64,000 nt of DNA. Origin: Stramentimicrobium sp964433555 (GTDB lineage: Bacteria > Atribacterota > Phoenicimicrobiia > Phoenicimicrobiales > Stramentimicrobiaceae). Under the pieces are notes generated by a model. That model searched no databases and was not told the origin of the DNA. It saw only the letters and a list, made by a program, of their open reading frames with translations. Numbering within the stretch: position 1 is the stretch's first letter; each line of letters starts with the position of its first letter. The translations under genes were made by a program, and so were the position numbers. The DNA lies in contig CAYSRG010000007.1 of the NCBI GenBank assembly GCA_964433555.1, positions 1-64,000 on the forward strand. The letters are read 5' to 3'. Of this stretch, positions 43,858-51,971 are shown piece by piece.

Positions 43858-44288
43858 CTTTTTTCCTCCTTTTAAATTAGTGGTACTTTATTGTATTAAC
43901 AAAAAACGATTATACAAAAAATTCTCACTACATGCAAATTTATCTTAAATGTTCAATAAAACTTGTATAGATTGGTAAGTTCTCTAAAATAGAATATTTC
44001 TATCTTTTTCTTTACATTTACTCTGATAGGTAATTATTTATAAATACCATTATGATTTATTTTATAAAAACTTGATATTATAAAAAATATCTACTAAAAA
44101 TATTATATGCTTCAGAAAGTTTTAAATTTACTACTTATTAATAACTTACACTTCTTTTTTATTCAATTCCTCTTTCTTTTCTCTTTACCCGATCTTTCAA
44201 AGTAAGATTTCCTATTATTTCACATTTCAGGTAAAGGCAGTTATCAAAATAATCTAATTTTCTATGGATTAATTTAGCATTATTTACT
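43858..44288. other. Intergenic region between pta and rpmF
   Basis: These 431 bases hold the rpmF promoter and ribosome binding site at the low end. The remainder is AT-rich without a convincing frame, tRNA or long palindrome. In many bacteria a DUF177 gene sits here just before rpmF; no trace of it is seen. Confidence 0.5.
43909..43937 (-). promoter_or_regulatory. Predicted promoter of rpmF
   Basis: On the minus strand a perfect TATAAT (43914-43909) lies 17 bases after TTGCAT (43937-43932). Transcription would begin near 43902, leaving a 45-base leader with an AAGGAGG site before rpmF. The -35 is only half matched. Confidence 0.5.
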
Positions 44289-45293
44289 TTATTGGATACC
44301 CTGAGCCTGAAGAGCTGTAATAGCCACTACATTTACGATGTCTTCAGCTGAACAACCTCTAGAAAGATCATTTACCGGTTTTCGCATACCCTGCGAGATA
44401 GGGCCTATTGCTTCAGCTTTTGCCAATCGTTCTACTAATTTATAGGCAATATTGGCAGCTTGTAAATCTGGGAATATTAATACATTTGCTTCCCCAGCAA
44501 TTTTGCTATTCGGGGCTTTTCGCTTGCTTATTTCAGGAATCAAAGCCGCATCTGCTTGTAACTCTCCATCAATTTTCAAATCAGGAGCTTTCTTTTTAAC
44601 AATTTCAGTTGCTTTTATTACTTTATCTACTAAAGGATGTTTAGCACTCCCTTTAGTAGAAAAAGAAAGCATGGCAATCTTTGGTTCTACTCCTACCAAT
44701 ATTTTTGCAGTATGGGCACTGGCTATAGCTATATCTGCTAATTCTTCAGCATTTGGATCTGGGAACAAGGCACAATCTGCAAATAGAATCATTCCATTTT
44801 CTCCATATTTACAGTCAGGTACAACCATAATAAAGGAGCTGGAAACAATATTTACATTTCTGGAGGTTTTGATAGTTTGCAAAGCGGGTCTAAAAACATC
44901 GCCAGTAGCATTAATTGAACCAGCCACTAAACCATCGGCATCATCCTGGTAGACCATTAGGGCTCCATAATACAGGGGATCTTTCAATAGTCTTTTGGCT
45001 TCTTCAATAGTCATTCCTTTATTTTTTCTTAAATCATAATATATTCCAGCATAAGTGTTTAGTTTTTCAGATGATTCCGGATCAATGATTTCAATAGCTT
45101 CAGGAAAATCAACATTTAACTCTTGAGCAATATCTTTAATCTTCTGTTCTTTCCCTAAAAAGACTAAATTAGCAAAACCTTCTTGATAGATTGTTTTAGC
45201 TGCTTTGATCATTCTATGTTCTTCGCCTTCTGGTAAAACAATCTTTTTAATTTCTTTCTTAGCTCTCTGTCTCAGCTTCTCTGAAATATTCAT
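44289..45293 (-). CDS. pta: Phosphate acetyltransferase
   Basis: Pta interconverts acetyl-CoA and acetyl phosphate, the step before ATP formation by acetate kinase in fermenters. The 334-residue protein is the short single-domain form. It shows KKIVLPEGEEHRMIKAA near the start, DPLYYGALMVYQDDADGLVAGS (across about 106-127), and GEANVLIFPDLQAANIAYKL with GPISQGMRKPVNDLSRG near the end. AckA is not in the window. AGGAGG lies before the ATG. It is divergent from tmcAL, with 103 bases between the starts. Confidence 0.96.
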   Translation of the reverse strand: MNISEKLRQRAKKEIKKIVLPEGEEHRMIKAAKTIYQEGFANLVFLGKEQKIKDIAQELNVDFPEAIEIIDPESSEKLNTYAGIYYDLRKNKGMTIEEAKRLLKDPLYYGALMVYQDDADGLVAGSINATGDVFRPALQTIKTSRNVNIVSSSFIMVVPDCKYGENGMILFADCALFPDPNAEELADIAIASAHTAKILVGVEPKIAMLSFSTKGSAKHPLVDKVIKATEIVKKKAPDLKIDGELQADAALIPEISKRKAPNSKIAGEANVLIFPDLQAANIAYKLVERLAKAEAIGPISQGMRKPVNDLSRGCSAEDIVNVVAITALQAQGIQ

Positions 45294-45396
45294 AAATATA
45301 TTCCTCCTATCAAATAATGTTTTATGATTAGCTTAAAAAAAGGCACAAAATACCGTATAATTATAACATATAATTATTAATTTATCGAGGTAAAAT

Positions 45397-46698
45397 ATGT
45401 TGGTTTTGGGTATTATTGCGGAATACAATCCTTTCCACAATGGCCATTTATATCACCTGCAAAAATCTAAAGAATTAACTGGAGCTGAATTCTCTATAGC
45501 TGTTATGGGAGGAAACTTTTTACAGCGAGGGGAACCAGCACTATGGAATAAGTGGATACGTACTAAAATGGCTCTCTTTGCGGGAATTGACCTGGTCATC
45601 GAACTTCCCTTTGTTTTTGCCAGTCAAGATGCTCATGGTTTTGCCCAGGCTGGAGTTAAAATTTTAGATTCCTTAGGTGTAGTTGATTATATAACTTTTG
45701 GTTGCGAAAACGAAAAGGTGGAAATATTTTCCAAATTAGCTCGATTAATAATAAAAGATCCACCATTTTTTAAAAAAATCATAAGTGAAGAGTTAAAAAA
45801 GGGAAATAGTTTTCCCCATATTCGAGAAAAAGCAATTATTTCTTTTTACCAAAAATACGATCAAGAGTCAATGGGAATACCTTTAAATGAAATAAGTACT
45901 ATCTTAAGGCAATCCAATAATATTCTGGCTTTAGAATATATGATATCATTACAATTATTAAAAAGTACTATAAAAGCATTGCCTATTAAAAGGATTGGTT
46001 CGAATTTTTCCCAGGATAAATTTGAAGGTGAATATTCCAGTGCTACTGCTATAAGAAAGATAATCAATCAATATTATTATAATTCTAATGATAAGCAATT
46101 ATTGGAAAATTTAAAAGCAACTATGCCTATCACATCCTATCAGACCATTTTAAATGAATTAAAAGAAGATATAAATCCTATTTTATTATCAAATTTTGAA
46201 CAGGCGATATTTTCTAAACTTAGAAGTGCTCCCGCTGATGACTTAAAAAGAATTAATGGTGTTCAGGAAGGATTAGAAAATAAAATAAAAAAAGCTGCAA
46301 TTTCAACCAAAAGCATTGAAGAGTTAATTCAAACAGTTAAGTCAAAACGTTACACACGAACTAGAATACAGAGAATAGTTATTCATAGTTTATTTAATTT
46401 AACTAAAAAAGAGACTCAGAACTTTAATAAAAATGGCCCCCTTTATTGCCGGATTTTAGGGATGACTGATAAAGGAAGGGAAATTCTTAAAAAAGCCAAA
46501 TTAAAATCAAAATTACCCTTAATTATGAAATTGAAAAATTTTTATCTTCACAATAAAAGATTGGGTAAGAAAGATATTTTAAATATGTTGAATTATGATA
46601 TTTTGTCGACCGATCTTTATGTTCTGGCTTATAAATCAAAGAAACTAAAAATCGGGAGTCAGGATTTTACAAAGAATATAGATTTATTGAATGTATAG
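45397..46698 (+). CDS. tmcAL: tRNA(Met) cytidine acetate ligase
   Basis: TmcAL makes acetyl-adenylate from acetate and ATP and acetylates the wobble C34 of elongator tRNA-Met. The 433-residue protein begins with LGIIAEYNPFHNGHLYHL, the nucleotidyltransferase HXGH motif, then AVMGGNFLQRGEPALWNKW and LPFVFASQDAHGFAQAGV, all typical of the YlbM family. This is one of only two plus-strand genes. GAGGT stands seven bases before the ATG. The neighbourhood coaD-rsmD matches the ylb region of Bacillus. Confidence 0.95.
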   Translation: MLVLGIIAEYNPFHNGHLYHLQKSKELTGAEFSIAVMGGNFLQRGEPALWNKWIRTKMALFAGIDLVIELPFVFASQDAHGFAQAGVKILDSLGVVDYITFGCENEKVEIFSKLARLIIKDPPFFKKIISEELKKGNSFPHIREKAIISFYQKYDQESMGIPLNEISTILRQSNNILALEYMISLQLLKSTIKALPIKRIGSNFSQDKFEGEYSSATAIRKIINQYYYNSNDKQLLENLKATMPITSYQTILNELKEDINPILLSNFEQAIFSKLRSAPADDLKRINGVQEGLENKIKKAAISTKSIEELIQTVKSKRYTRTRIQRIVIHSLFNLTKKETQNFNKNGPLYCRILGMTDKGREILKKAKLKSKLPLIMKLKNFYLHNKRLGKKDILNMLNYDILSTDLYVLAYKSKKLKIGSQDFTKNIDLLNV

Positions 46699-46708
46699 AA
46701 GAATATTA

Positions 46709-47197
46709 TTAAAATTGATAGTAACCATATTTATTTTTTAATTTTGTTGCCACATATGGTGGCACTAATTCCTTGATGCAACCATTTAAAGAAGCTATTT
46801 CTTTAACAATACTCGAGTTTAAATAAGAGAACTTGGTGCTGGTTACCATAAAAACTGTCTCTATTTCAGGAGCCATTTTTTTATTAATAAGAGCAAATTG
46901 GGATTCATATTCAAAATCAGAAATTGCTCTCATACCCCTGAGAATTATATTAGCCTTATTAGACCGAACACAATCAATTAATAATCCTCGGAATGACTGA
47001 ACTTCAACATTTTGGAATTCTGTAATAACATTTAGAATCATGTCCATTTTTTCTTCTGTAGAAAAGAGAGATTCTTTTCTTGAGTTTTCGGCAATTACTA
47101 CAATAATCTTATCAAATATTTTGGAAGCTCTATAAATTATGTCAAGATGACCATTAGTAATTGGATCGAAACTTCCAGGGTATATAGCCCTTATCAT
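46709..47197 (-). CDS. coaD: Phosphopantetheine adenylyltransferase
   Basis: CoaD adenylates phosphopantetheine to dephospho-CoA, the fourth step from pantothenate. The 162-residue protein has AIYPGSFDPITNGHLDII at the start with the HXGH-type TNGH, the RGLLIDCVRSNKANIILRGMRA segment split at the arginine, and the C-terminal FMVTSTKFSYLNSSIVKEIA. Length is exact for the family. It follows rsmD by 24 bases and is convergent with tmcAL, with only 10 bases between stops. Confidence 0.97.
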   Translation of the reverse strand: MIRAIYPGSFDPITNGHLDIIYRASKIFDKIIVVIAENSRKESLFSTEEKMDMILNVITEFQNVEVQSFRGLLIDCVRSNKANIILRGMRAISDFEYESQFALINKKMAPEIETVFMVTSTKFSYLNSSIVKEIASLNGCIKELVPPYVATKLKNKYGYYQF

Positions 47198-47221
47198 AAA
47201 TATCTCCTTTTAAAATATTTA

Positions 47222-47773
47222 TTATTGATAATAAAAAAGAGTAACCTTTGATTTGCCGTATTTTTTCTCTTTAATATAGAGCAATTTTCTAAAATCACCT
47301 TTTACTTCTTTGTGAAATGGATGTTGCACAATAATAATACAATCTTCTTTAGCAATATTATTTTGATCAACTATATGTAATGTATTTAAAGCATAATTTC
47401 TATTATAAGGAGGATCTAAGAAAATAATATCAAATTTTTTTTGTTTAAAATTTAATATATTTATAGCTTGGAGATAATCGATATGTATAATCTTAGAAAA
47501 ATCATTTTGATAAATTTTAATTAAGTTATTTTTTATTAATATTATTGCTTTTTTATTTTTTTCTACGAAAGTAACATTTTTTGCACCCCGGCTTATAGCT
47601 TCAATGCCTACTGCACCTGAACCAGAAAACAAGTCTAAAAATTCTGCACCTACGATTTTAGCCCCAATTATATCAAATAATGCCTCTCTTATTCTATTGG
47701 GAGTTGGTCGTATCTCATTTCCCGGGAGTGATTGTAATCGAAATCCCTTATAAATACCACCAATAACTTTCAT
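47222..47773 (-). CDS. rsmD: 16S rRNA (guanine-966-N2)-methyltransferase
   Basis: RsmD methylates G966 of 16S rRNA using SAM. The 183-residue protein has RPTPNRIREALFDI (22-35), the SAM-binding DLFSGSGAVGIEAISRGA (about 47-64) and the catalytic FLDPPY motif near 119. It precedes coaD, the common rsmD-coaD pair. The gene is divergent from rpmB. Confidence 0.95.
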   Translation of the reverse strand: MKVIGGIYKGFRLQSLPGNEIRPTPNRIREALFDIIGAKIVGAEFLDLFSGSGAVGIEAISRGAKNVTFVEKNKKAIILIKNNLIKIYQNDFSKIIHIDYLQAINILNFKQKKFDIIFLDPPYNRNYALNTLHIVDQNNIAKEDCIIIVQHPFHKEVKGDFRKLLYIKEKKYGKSKVTLFYYQ

Positions 47774-47863
47774 TTGCTTTTTACCGTCTCTATTTTTGTT
47801 AAAGTGGATAAATCAATATTATTACAATTAGAACTACTGATTCAAAAGTTTAATTTATTATAC

Positions 47864-47893
47864 TTGATTATTATAACCATTTTATGATAAAAT
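47864..47893 (+). promoter_or_regulatory. Predicted promoter of rpmB
   Basis: TTGATT (47864-47869) and TAAAAT (47888-47893) are 18 bases apart on the plus strand. Transcription would start near 47900, 36 bases before the rpmB ATG, which has GGAGG upstream. Confidence 0.5.
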
Positions 47894-47935
47894 AAAATTC
47901 GTTATTTTTCAAGGGATATACTGGAGGAATTAACA

Positions 47936-48124
47936 ATGGCAAAATGTGATATATGTGGCAAAGGTCCACAATTTGGAAAGCAAATTAGTCACTCTCATAA
48001 ATTGAGTAATAGAAAATGGTCAGCAAATATTCAAAAAGTAAGAGTTAACATTAATAATTCGGTAAAGCGATTAAATGTTTGCACCCAATGCTTAAAATCA
48101 GGTAAAATAAATAAGGTTACTTGA
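47936..48124 (+). CDS. rpmB: 50S ribosomal protein L28
   Basis: L28 is a small protein of the large subunit. The 62-residue protein has AKCDICGKGPQFGKQISHSH and the pairs Cys4, Cys7, Cys49 and Cys52, the zinc-binding C+ form. It is a single-gene plus-strand unit with its own promoter and a strong GGAGG site eight bases before ATG. Rsmd is divergent and ispH convergent. Confidence 0.97.
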   Translation: MAKCDICGKGPQFGKQISHSHKLSNRKWSANIQKVRVNINNSVKRLNVCTQCLKSGKINKVT

Positions 48125-48213
48125 TTGCAGTTAATCTGTTGATAATTATTCTTTAACAATTTTACCTCATTATTTTAACATTTACTTAGTTACTATTTTA
48201 TATCAAGATGGAT

Positions 48214-48255
48214 TTTTATAGTATATGATTTTTTAAGATTATGATACTGTAAAAT
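48214..48255. repeat. TTTTATAGTAT-family element with inverted ends
   Basis: TTTTATAGTAT (48214-48224) and ATACTGTAAAA (48244-48254) are inverted repeats with one mismatch, giving a 42-base element. It aligns with 24938-24981 and shares its ends with 28457-28502. It lies in the convergent gap between rpmB and ispH. Confidence 0.45.
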
Positions 48256-48386
48256 GTCCTTTTTTAAATAAAGAATAATATATACTTTATTGCATCCTCG
48301 GTTCCAATAAGAATTCTACCTTACAAGATATAATTTGTCATATAAATAATTATATCTAATGTTTCTCTCAGCTTGGATGTTTTTTT

Positions 48387-48412
48387 ATTATTAATCTCAA
48401 AAGATTAATAAT
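48387..48412. repeat. Perfect 11-bp hairpin at the ispH stop
   Basis: ATTATTAATCT (48387-48397) and AGATTAATAAT (48402-48412) pair perfectly around a 4-base loop; the ispH stop codon is inside the right arm. On the minus strand seven A, not T, follow, so it does not look like an ispH terminator. On the plus strand it lies 263 bases past rpmB. Confidence 0.5.
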
Positions 48413-49262
48413 TATGATTTAACTCTCTAATTTTTTTTACTATTTTTTCGGTAACATAATCAGGAGTAGAAGTTCCTGAAGTAATTCCAATTTTCCTCTT
48501 ATTCCTAAAATAATTTATATTAAGTTGCTTCTCATCTTCAATATGGTAAGTTTCTACTCCAACTGCTTTGCTTAAATGGACTAATCTCTGGGTATTTGCA
48601 CTATTTAATCCGCCGATAACTATCATTAAATCAACTATTTTAGCTAAATCCCGTGTTGCTTGTTGTCTCAGTCTGGTAGCTTTACATATAGTATTAAAAA
48701 CCCTTAATTCATCTGTATAATTAAACATTATTTTAATAATTTTATAAAGTTCTTTTAGGTCTTTGGTGGTTTGAGAGAGCAATCCAATTTTTTTAGAAAA
48801 TTCAAAACTTTGACACTTTATATCATTGATAGATTGAATTATATAAGCTCTGTGATCTATATAGCTTAGTAAACTTCTAATTTCCGGATGATTAATATCT
48901 CCTAAAATAATAATCTGATACCCTTCTCTTTGTAAGAAATTTGCTATTTGATGTAATTTTTTAACATAAGGGCAGATTGTATCTATTAATCTTATATTAT
49001 TTCTTTTTGCATAATCTTCTTCTCTTTTTACAATACCATGAGCTCTGGTGATAAGATATTTATTTGAAGGAACTTGAGATATTTCTTTAATGATATTAAT
49101 GCCTTTTATTTTGAATTCTCTTATGACCTGAGGATTATGAATAATTTCTCCTAACATATACAGATCATTTGCTGGAAGATGGGCTATAGCATTTTCAGCC
49201 CTTTTTATTGCCCTTCTGACTCCAAAACAAAATCCAATATCTTTGGCTTTTATTATTTCCAT
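48405..49262 (-). CDS. ispH: 4-hydroxy-3-methylbut-2-enyl diphosphate reductase
   Basis: IspH is the last MEP enzyme, reducing HMBPP to IPP and DMAPP with a [4Fe-4S] cluster. The three cluster ligands are Cys12 in GFCFGVRRA, Cys97 in DTICPYVKK and Cys193 in NTICKATRLRQ, as in E. coli. The GEIIHNPQVIREF and LGDINHPEIRS segments bind substrate. The 285-residue length is the plain enzyme without a fused S1 (RpsA) domain. It follows cmk directly (stop next to ATG). Confidence 0.97.
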   Translation of the reverse strand: MEIIKAKDIGFCFGVRRAIKRAENAIAHLPANDLYMLGEIIHNPQVIREFKIKGINIIKEISQVPSNKYLITRAHGIVKREEDYAKRNNIRLIDTICPYVKKLHQIANFLQREGYQIIILGDINHPEIRSLLSYIDHRAYIIQSINDIKCQSFEFSKKIGLLSQTTKDLKELYKIIKIMFNYTDELRVFNTICKATRLRQQATRDLAKIVDLMIVIGGLNSANTQRLVHLSKAVGVETYHIEDEKQLNINYFRNKRKIGITSGTSTPDYVTEKIVKKIRELNHNY

Positions 49263-49952
49263 TTATTGCTTTAACCTATCATTTTTAATGATTCTTAACA
49301 TTTCTTCAACCACTTCATTAACATTCTTGTTTGTTGTATCAATAAGAATAGCATCTTCAGGCTTAGTTAAGGGTGCCACTTTTCTTTTACTGTCAATATA
49401 ATCACGACAGGTAATTTCTTTTTTAACATCCTGAAAAGTAATCTGATAGCCTTTTTCTTGAAGTTCTTTATACCTCCTCATCATTCTGGTATGTTCATTA
49501 GCTGTAAGATAAAATTTTATATCTGCATAAGGTATAATTACGGTACCGATATCTCTTCCTTCTATAACCACTGAACCATCCTGAGCAAACATTCGTTGAA
49601 GTGGGATTAAATTTTCCCGAACTAAAGAGTGTCTAGCAACAAAAGAAACTTTTTTATTTACTTCAGGGCTGTGTATATTTGCCGTAATTAGTTCAATATG
49701 TGAAGCAAGGTCAAGATAACTGTATTCTTGAGTATATTTCCTTACAATTTCCTTTGATAGTTTATTCATGGCTTGTGCGTTATTTACATCCAACCTTTTA
49801 TGTAAGGCATAATAAGTGATATAACGATATAAGTCACCAGTGTTAATATAAACGAAATCCAATTTATGAGCTAATTCTTTAGCTGCTGTACTTTTCCCTG
49901 CCCCGGCAGGCCCATCTATAGTGATAATTAATCCTATATTTTTTTTATTCAA
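49263..49952 (-). CDS. cmk: Cytidylate kinase
   Basis: Cmk phosphorylates CMP and dCMP. The 229-residue protein has the P-loop GPAGAGKSTAAKELA (16-30), INTGDLYRYITYYAL, the GRDIGTVIIPYADIKFYLTA lid region around 133-152 and ITCRDYIDSKRKVAPL. The TTG start has AAGG about 10 bases upstream. It lies between the pseudouridine synthase and ispH; cmk-ispH adjacency is frequent in Clostridia-like genomes. Confidence 0.96.
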   Translation of the reverse strand: MNKKNIGLIITIDGPAGAGKSTAAKELAHKLDFVYINTGDLYRYITYYALHKRLDVNNAQAMNKLSKEIVRKYTQEYSYLDLASHIELITANIHSPEVNKKVSFVARHSLVRENLIPLQRMFAQDGSVVIEGRDIGTVIIPYADIKFYLTANEHTRMMRRYKELQEKGYQITFQDVKKEITCRDYIDSKRKVAPLTKPEDAILIDTTNKNVNEVVEEMLRIIKNDRLKQ

Positions 49953-49964
49953 TAATATAATTCC

Positions 49965-50696
49965 TTAGTTATTTTTTAAAAATTGTTTAAAATTTTTAAT
50001 TTCCTGTTTTCCTAGAAAACGATATTGACCAGATCTTAATCTATTTAGATTTAAAATACTAATTTGAGTTCTTGTCAATTTTAGTACTTGAAATCCTAGG
50101 TAAGAAAACATTCTCCTTATTTGTCTTTTTTTCCCTTCATTAATAGAAATTTCCACAATGCAATTTTTTTTATTTTTCTTTAATATTTTTAATTGACATG
50201 GATATGTAGTAAAAATAGGACTAATAGGTACACCATTTGTTAATACCTTTAGATCATTATCATTAGGAAATCCTTTTATTTTTACTAAATATACTTTTTT
50301 AATCTTTTTTTTGGGATGGGTTATTTGATTAATTAATTCTCCATCATTTGTTAAAAATACTAAACCTTCAGAATCAAGATCTAATCTACCAGCATAATTT
50401 AATTTAATTTTTATCTTTTTTAACAAATCATAAATAGTAGGCCTTCCAAAGGGATCATGATAAGTACATAAAAATCCTCTTGGTTTATTTAATAAAACAT
50501 ATATTCTGGGTACTCTTTCATGAACAATTTTATTATTTAATTTGATTTTATCTTTATTCGTATCAATTTCAGTACCCAATTGTGTTATAATGACATTATT
50601 GACTTTAACCTTTCCCTGGACAATCAATTTTTCACAATTTCTTCGGGAGTCAATTCCTATTTGGGCAAGAAATTTATGTAATCTCATTTTTCTCAT
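49965..50696 (-). CDS. rluB: RluB-type ribosomal pseudouridine synthase
   Basis: This RsuA/RluB-family enzyme isomerises uridine in rRNA, probably in the 2600 region of 23S rRNA. The 243-residue protein has an N-terminal S4 RNA-binding domain (about 1-60), VLLNKPRGFLCTYHDP, the catalytic loop AGRLDLDSEGLVFLTNDGEL (Asp in RLDLDS) and the C-terminal EGKKRQIRRMFSYLGF. It overlaps scpB by 23 bases. Position next to scpAB matches RluB of Bacillus; exact rRNA target is inferred. Confidence 0.92.
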   Translation of the reverse strand: MRKMRLHKFLAQIGIDSRRNCEKLIVQGKVKVNNVIITQLGTEIDTNKDKIKLNNKIVHERVPRIYVLLNKPRGFLCTYHDPFGRPTIYDLLKKIKIKLNYAGRLDLDSEGLVFLTNDGELINQITHPKKKIKKVYLVKIKGFPNDNDLKVLTNGVPISPIFTTYPCQLKILKKNKKNCIVEISINEGKKRQIRRMFSYLGFQVLKLTRTQISILNLNRLRSGQYRFLGKQEIKNFKQFLKNN

Positions 50697-51216
50697 TTTG
50701 CATTTCCAGTTCTTCTAAAGGAGGCAAATCAGATACACTCTTAAGCCCAAAATGTAATAAAAACTTTTCTGTAACTCTATACAGAAAGGGATTACCAGGA
50801 ATTTTTTTTCTTCCCTTAACCTTAATAAAACCATTTTTTAAAAGATTTAATAATACACTACTACAATCAACACCTCTTATTTTTTCAATTTCCATGCGAG
50901 TAACTGGTTGATTATAAGCAATAATTGCTAATGTTTCAATTGAAGCTCTAGATAAAACATATTTTTTATCATTGTTATATAATTTTTTTATCCAGGTGAA
51001 ATATTCTGGTTTGGTAGCAAATGAAAAACCACCGGAAACTTCTTGAATAAAGAAGGGACGATTGTTTAGTTGATATTCCTCCTGTAAGCTCTTTATCGCT
51101 TTCTTAATCTCTTCAGCTTCTCTACAGGTAATATTTACCATTTTTCTTATAGATAGAGGTTTATTCGCAACAAATAACAGAACCTCAACAATTTTTTCCC
51201 ATTCATTTATAGCTAT
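50674..51216 (-). CDS. scpB: Condensin subunit ScpB, probable AUA start
   Basis: ScpB is the winged-helix kleisin-associated dimer of the SMC complex. The body is clear: TLAIIAYNQPVTRMEIEKIRG and TEKFLLHFGLKSVSDLPPLEE. The family N-terminal helix (WEKIVEVLLFVANKPLSIRK) lies upstream of the first ATG (51141) in the same open frame, yet no ATG, GTG or TTG is found before scpA. The in-frame ATA at 51216 overlaps the scpA stop as ATAG and would give 180 residues, the normal length, with IAINEWEKIVEVLLF as the start, much like Bacillus ScpB. AUU at 51192 is a weaker option. Starting at 51141 would remove the first helix. Confidence 0.9.
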   Translation of the reverse strand: MAINEWEKIVEVLLFVANKPLSIRKMVNITCREAEEIKKAIKSLQEEYQLNNRPFFIQEVSGGFSFATKPEYFTWIKKLYNNDKKYVLSRASIETLAIIAYNQPVTRMEIEKIRGVDCSSVLLNLLKNGFIKVKGRKKIPGNPFLYRVTEKFLLHFGLKSVSDLPPLEELEMQNEKNEIT

Positions 51217-51971
51217 TGAGTATTCTTTTTCTTTAATTTTTTATCTTCCTTTCGATAAAATAATATTTCACCAAAATTTTGTGATTGTATATAATCTACC
51301 TTACCCTGACAAATTAATTGTAATAAAGCTAAAAATATAATTATTATTTCAATTTTTGGGCAATCCTTGTAGATCATCTGACTAAAAGTTAATTGATTTT
51401 TATTCTTTAAAAAATTTTCTTCAATCTCTTCCATCTTTATTACTATATTAACTTCATTGTTTTCGAAATCAATTATACTCTTGCTATTATTTCTAACTAA
51501 AATTGATTCAATAGCAAAAATAAGTTCTGAAAAACTATTTTCCTGAGGTATTTCATCGTCTTTATTTAAGGAGTTAAAACATGTTAAATATATTTCTCTT
51601 TGCTTAAACTCTTTTTCTGCAAGTATTTTAACTAATGATTGGTACTTTTTATACTCTATCCAATAATCTTCTTTGAGAAAGATAGTATCGTTTTTAATTT
51701 CTTCCTCAATTTGTTTCTGAGACAATGGTAATAATAGATTTGATTTCCACAATATTAATTCAGATATTTCTACTAAAAAGTTAGCTACTATTTCTAAGTT
51801 AATGGATTCTGAATGGGTTGTTAGCAGGTATGTTAAATAATCTTCAATAATATTTAATAGAGATATTTTATTGAGTTCTATCTCTCCATTCCTTACCTTT
51901 AGATATAATAGCTGTACAGAATTTGATATTTGTTCTATTTTGGGAATTGTTAAATTACTATTATTCTGCAT
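51213..51971 (-). CDS. scpA: Condensin kleisin subunit ScpA
   Basis: ScpA bridges the SMC heads and binds ScpB. The 252-residue protein has the kleisin N-terminal part with LYLKVRNGEIELNKISLLNI, which includes the usual ...I.L..I pattern, then LEIVANFLVEISELILWKSNLLLP (Lys and Leu rich helix) and a C-terminal winged helix (about 175-235). Divergence is high, but the scpA-scpB-rluB order supports the call. Its start overlaps the trpS stop by 11 bases. Confidence 0.93.
   Translation of the reverse strand: MQNNSNLTIPKIEQISNSVQLLYLKVRNGEIELNKISLLNIIEDYLTYLLTTHSESINLEIVANFLVEISELILWKSNLLLPLSQKQIEEEIKNDTIFLKEDYWIEYKKYQSLVKILAEKEFKQREIYLTCFNSLNKDDEIPQENSFSELIFAIESILVRNNSKSIIDFENNEVNIVIKMEEIEENFLKNKNQLTFSQMIYKDCPKIEIIIIFLALLQLICQGKVDYIQSQNFGEILFYRKEDKKLKKKNTQ

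Noticed and set aside
43876..43892. Second FapR box upstream of rpmF (TTAGTGGTACTTTA)
   Set aside because: Spacing and centre do not match the operator; only short half-site resemblance in AT-rich DNA.
48387..48412. Intrinsic terminator of ispH
   Set aside because: The stem is perfect but is followed by A residues, not T, in the transcript direction.
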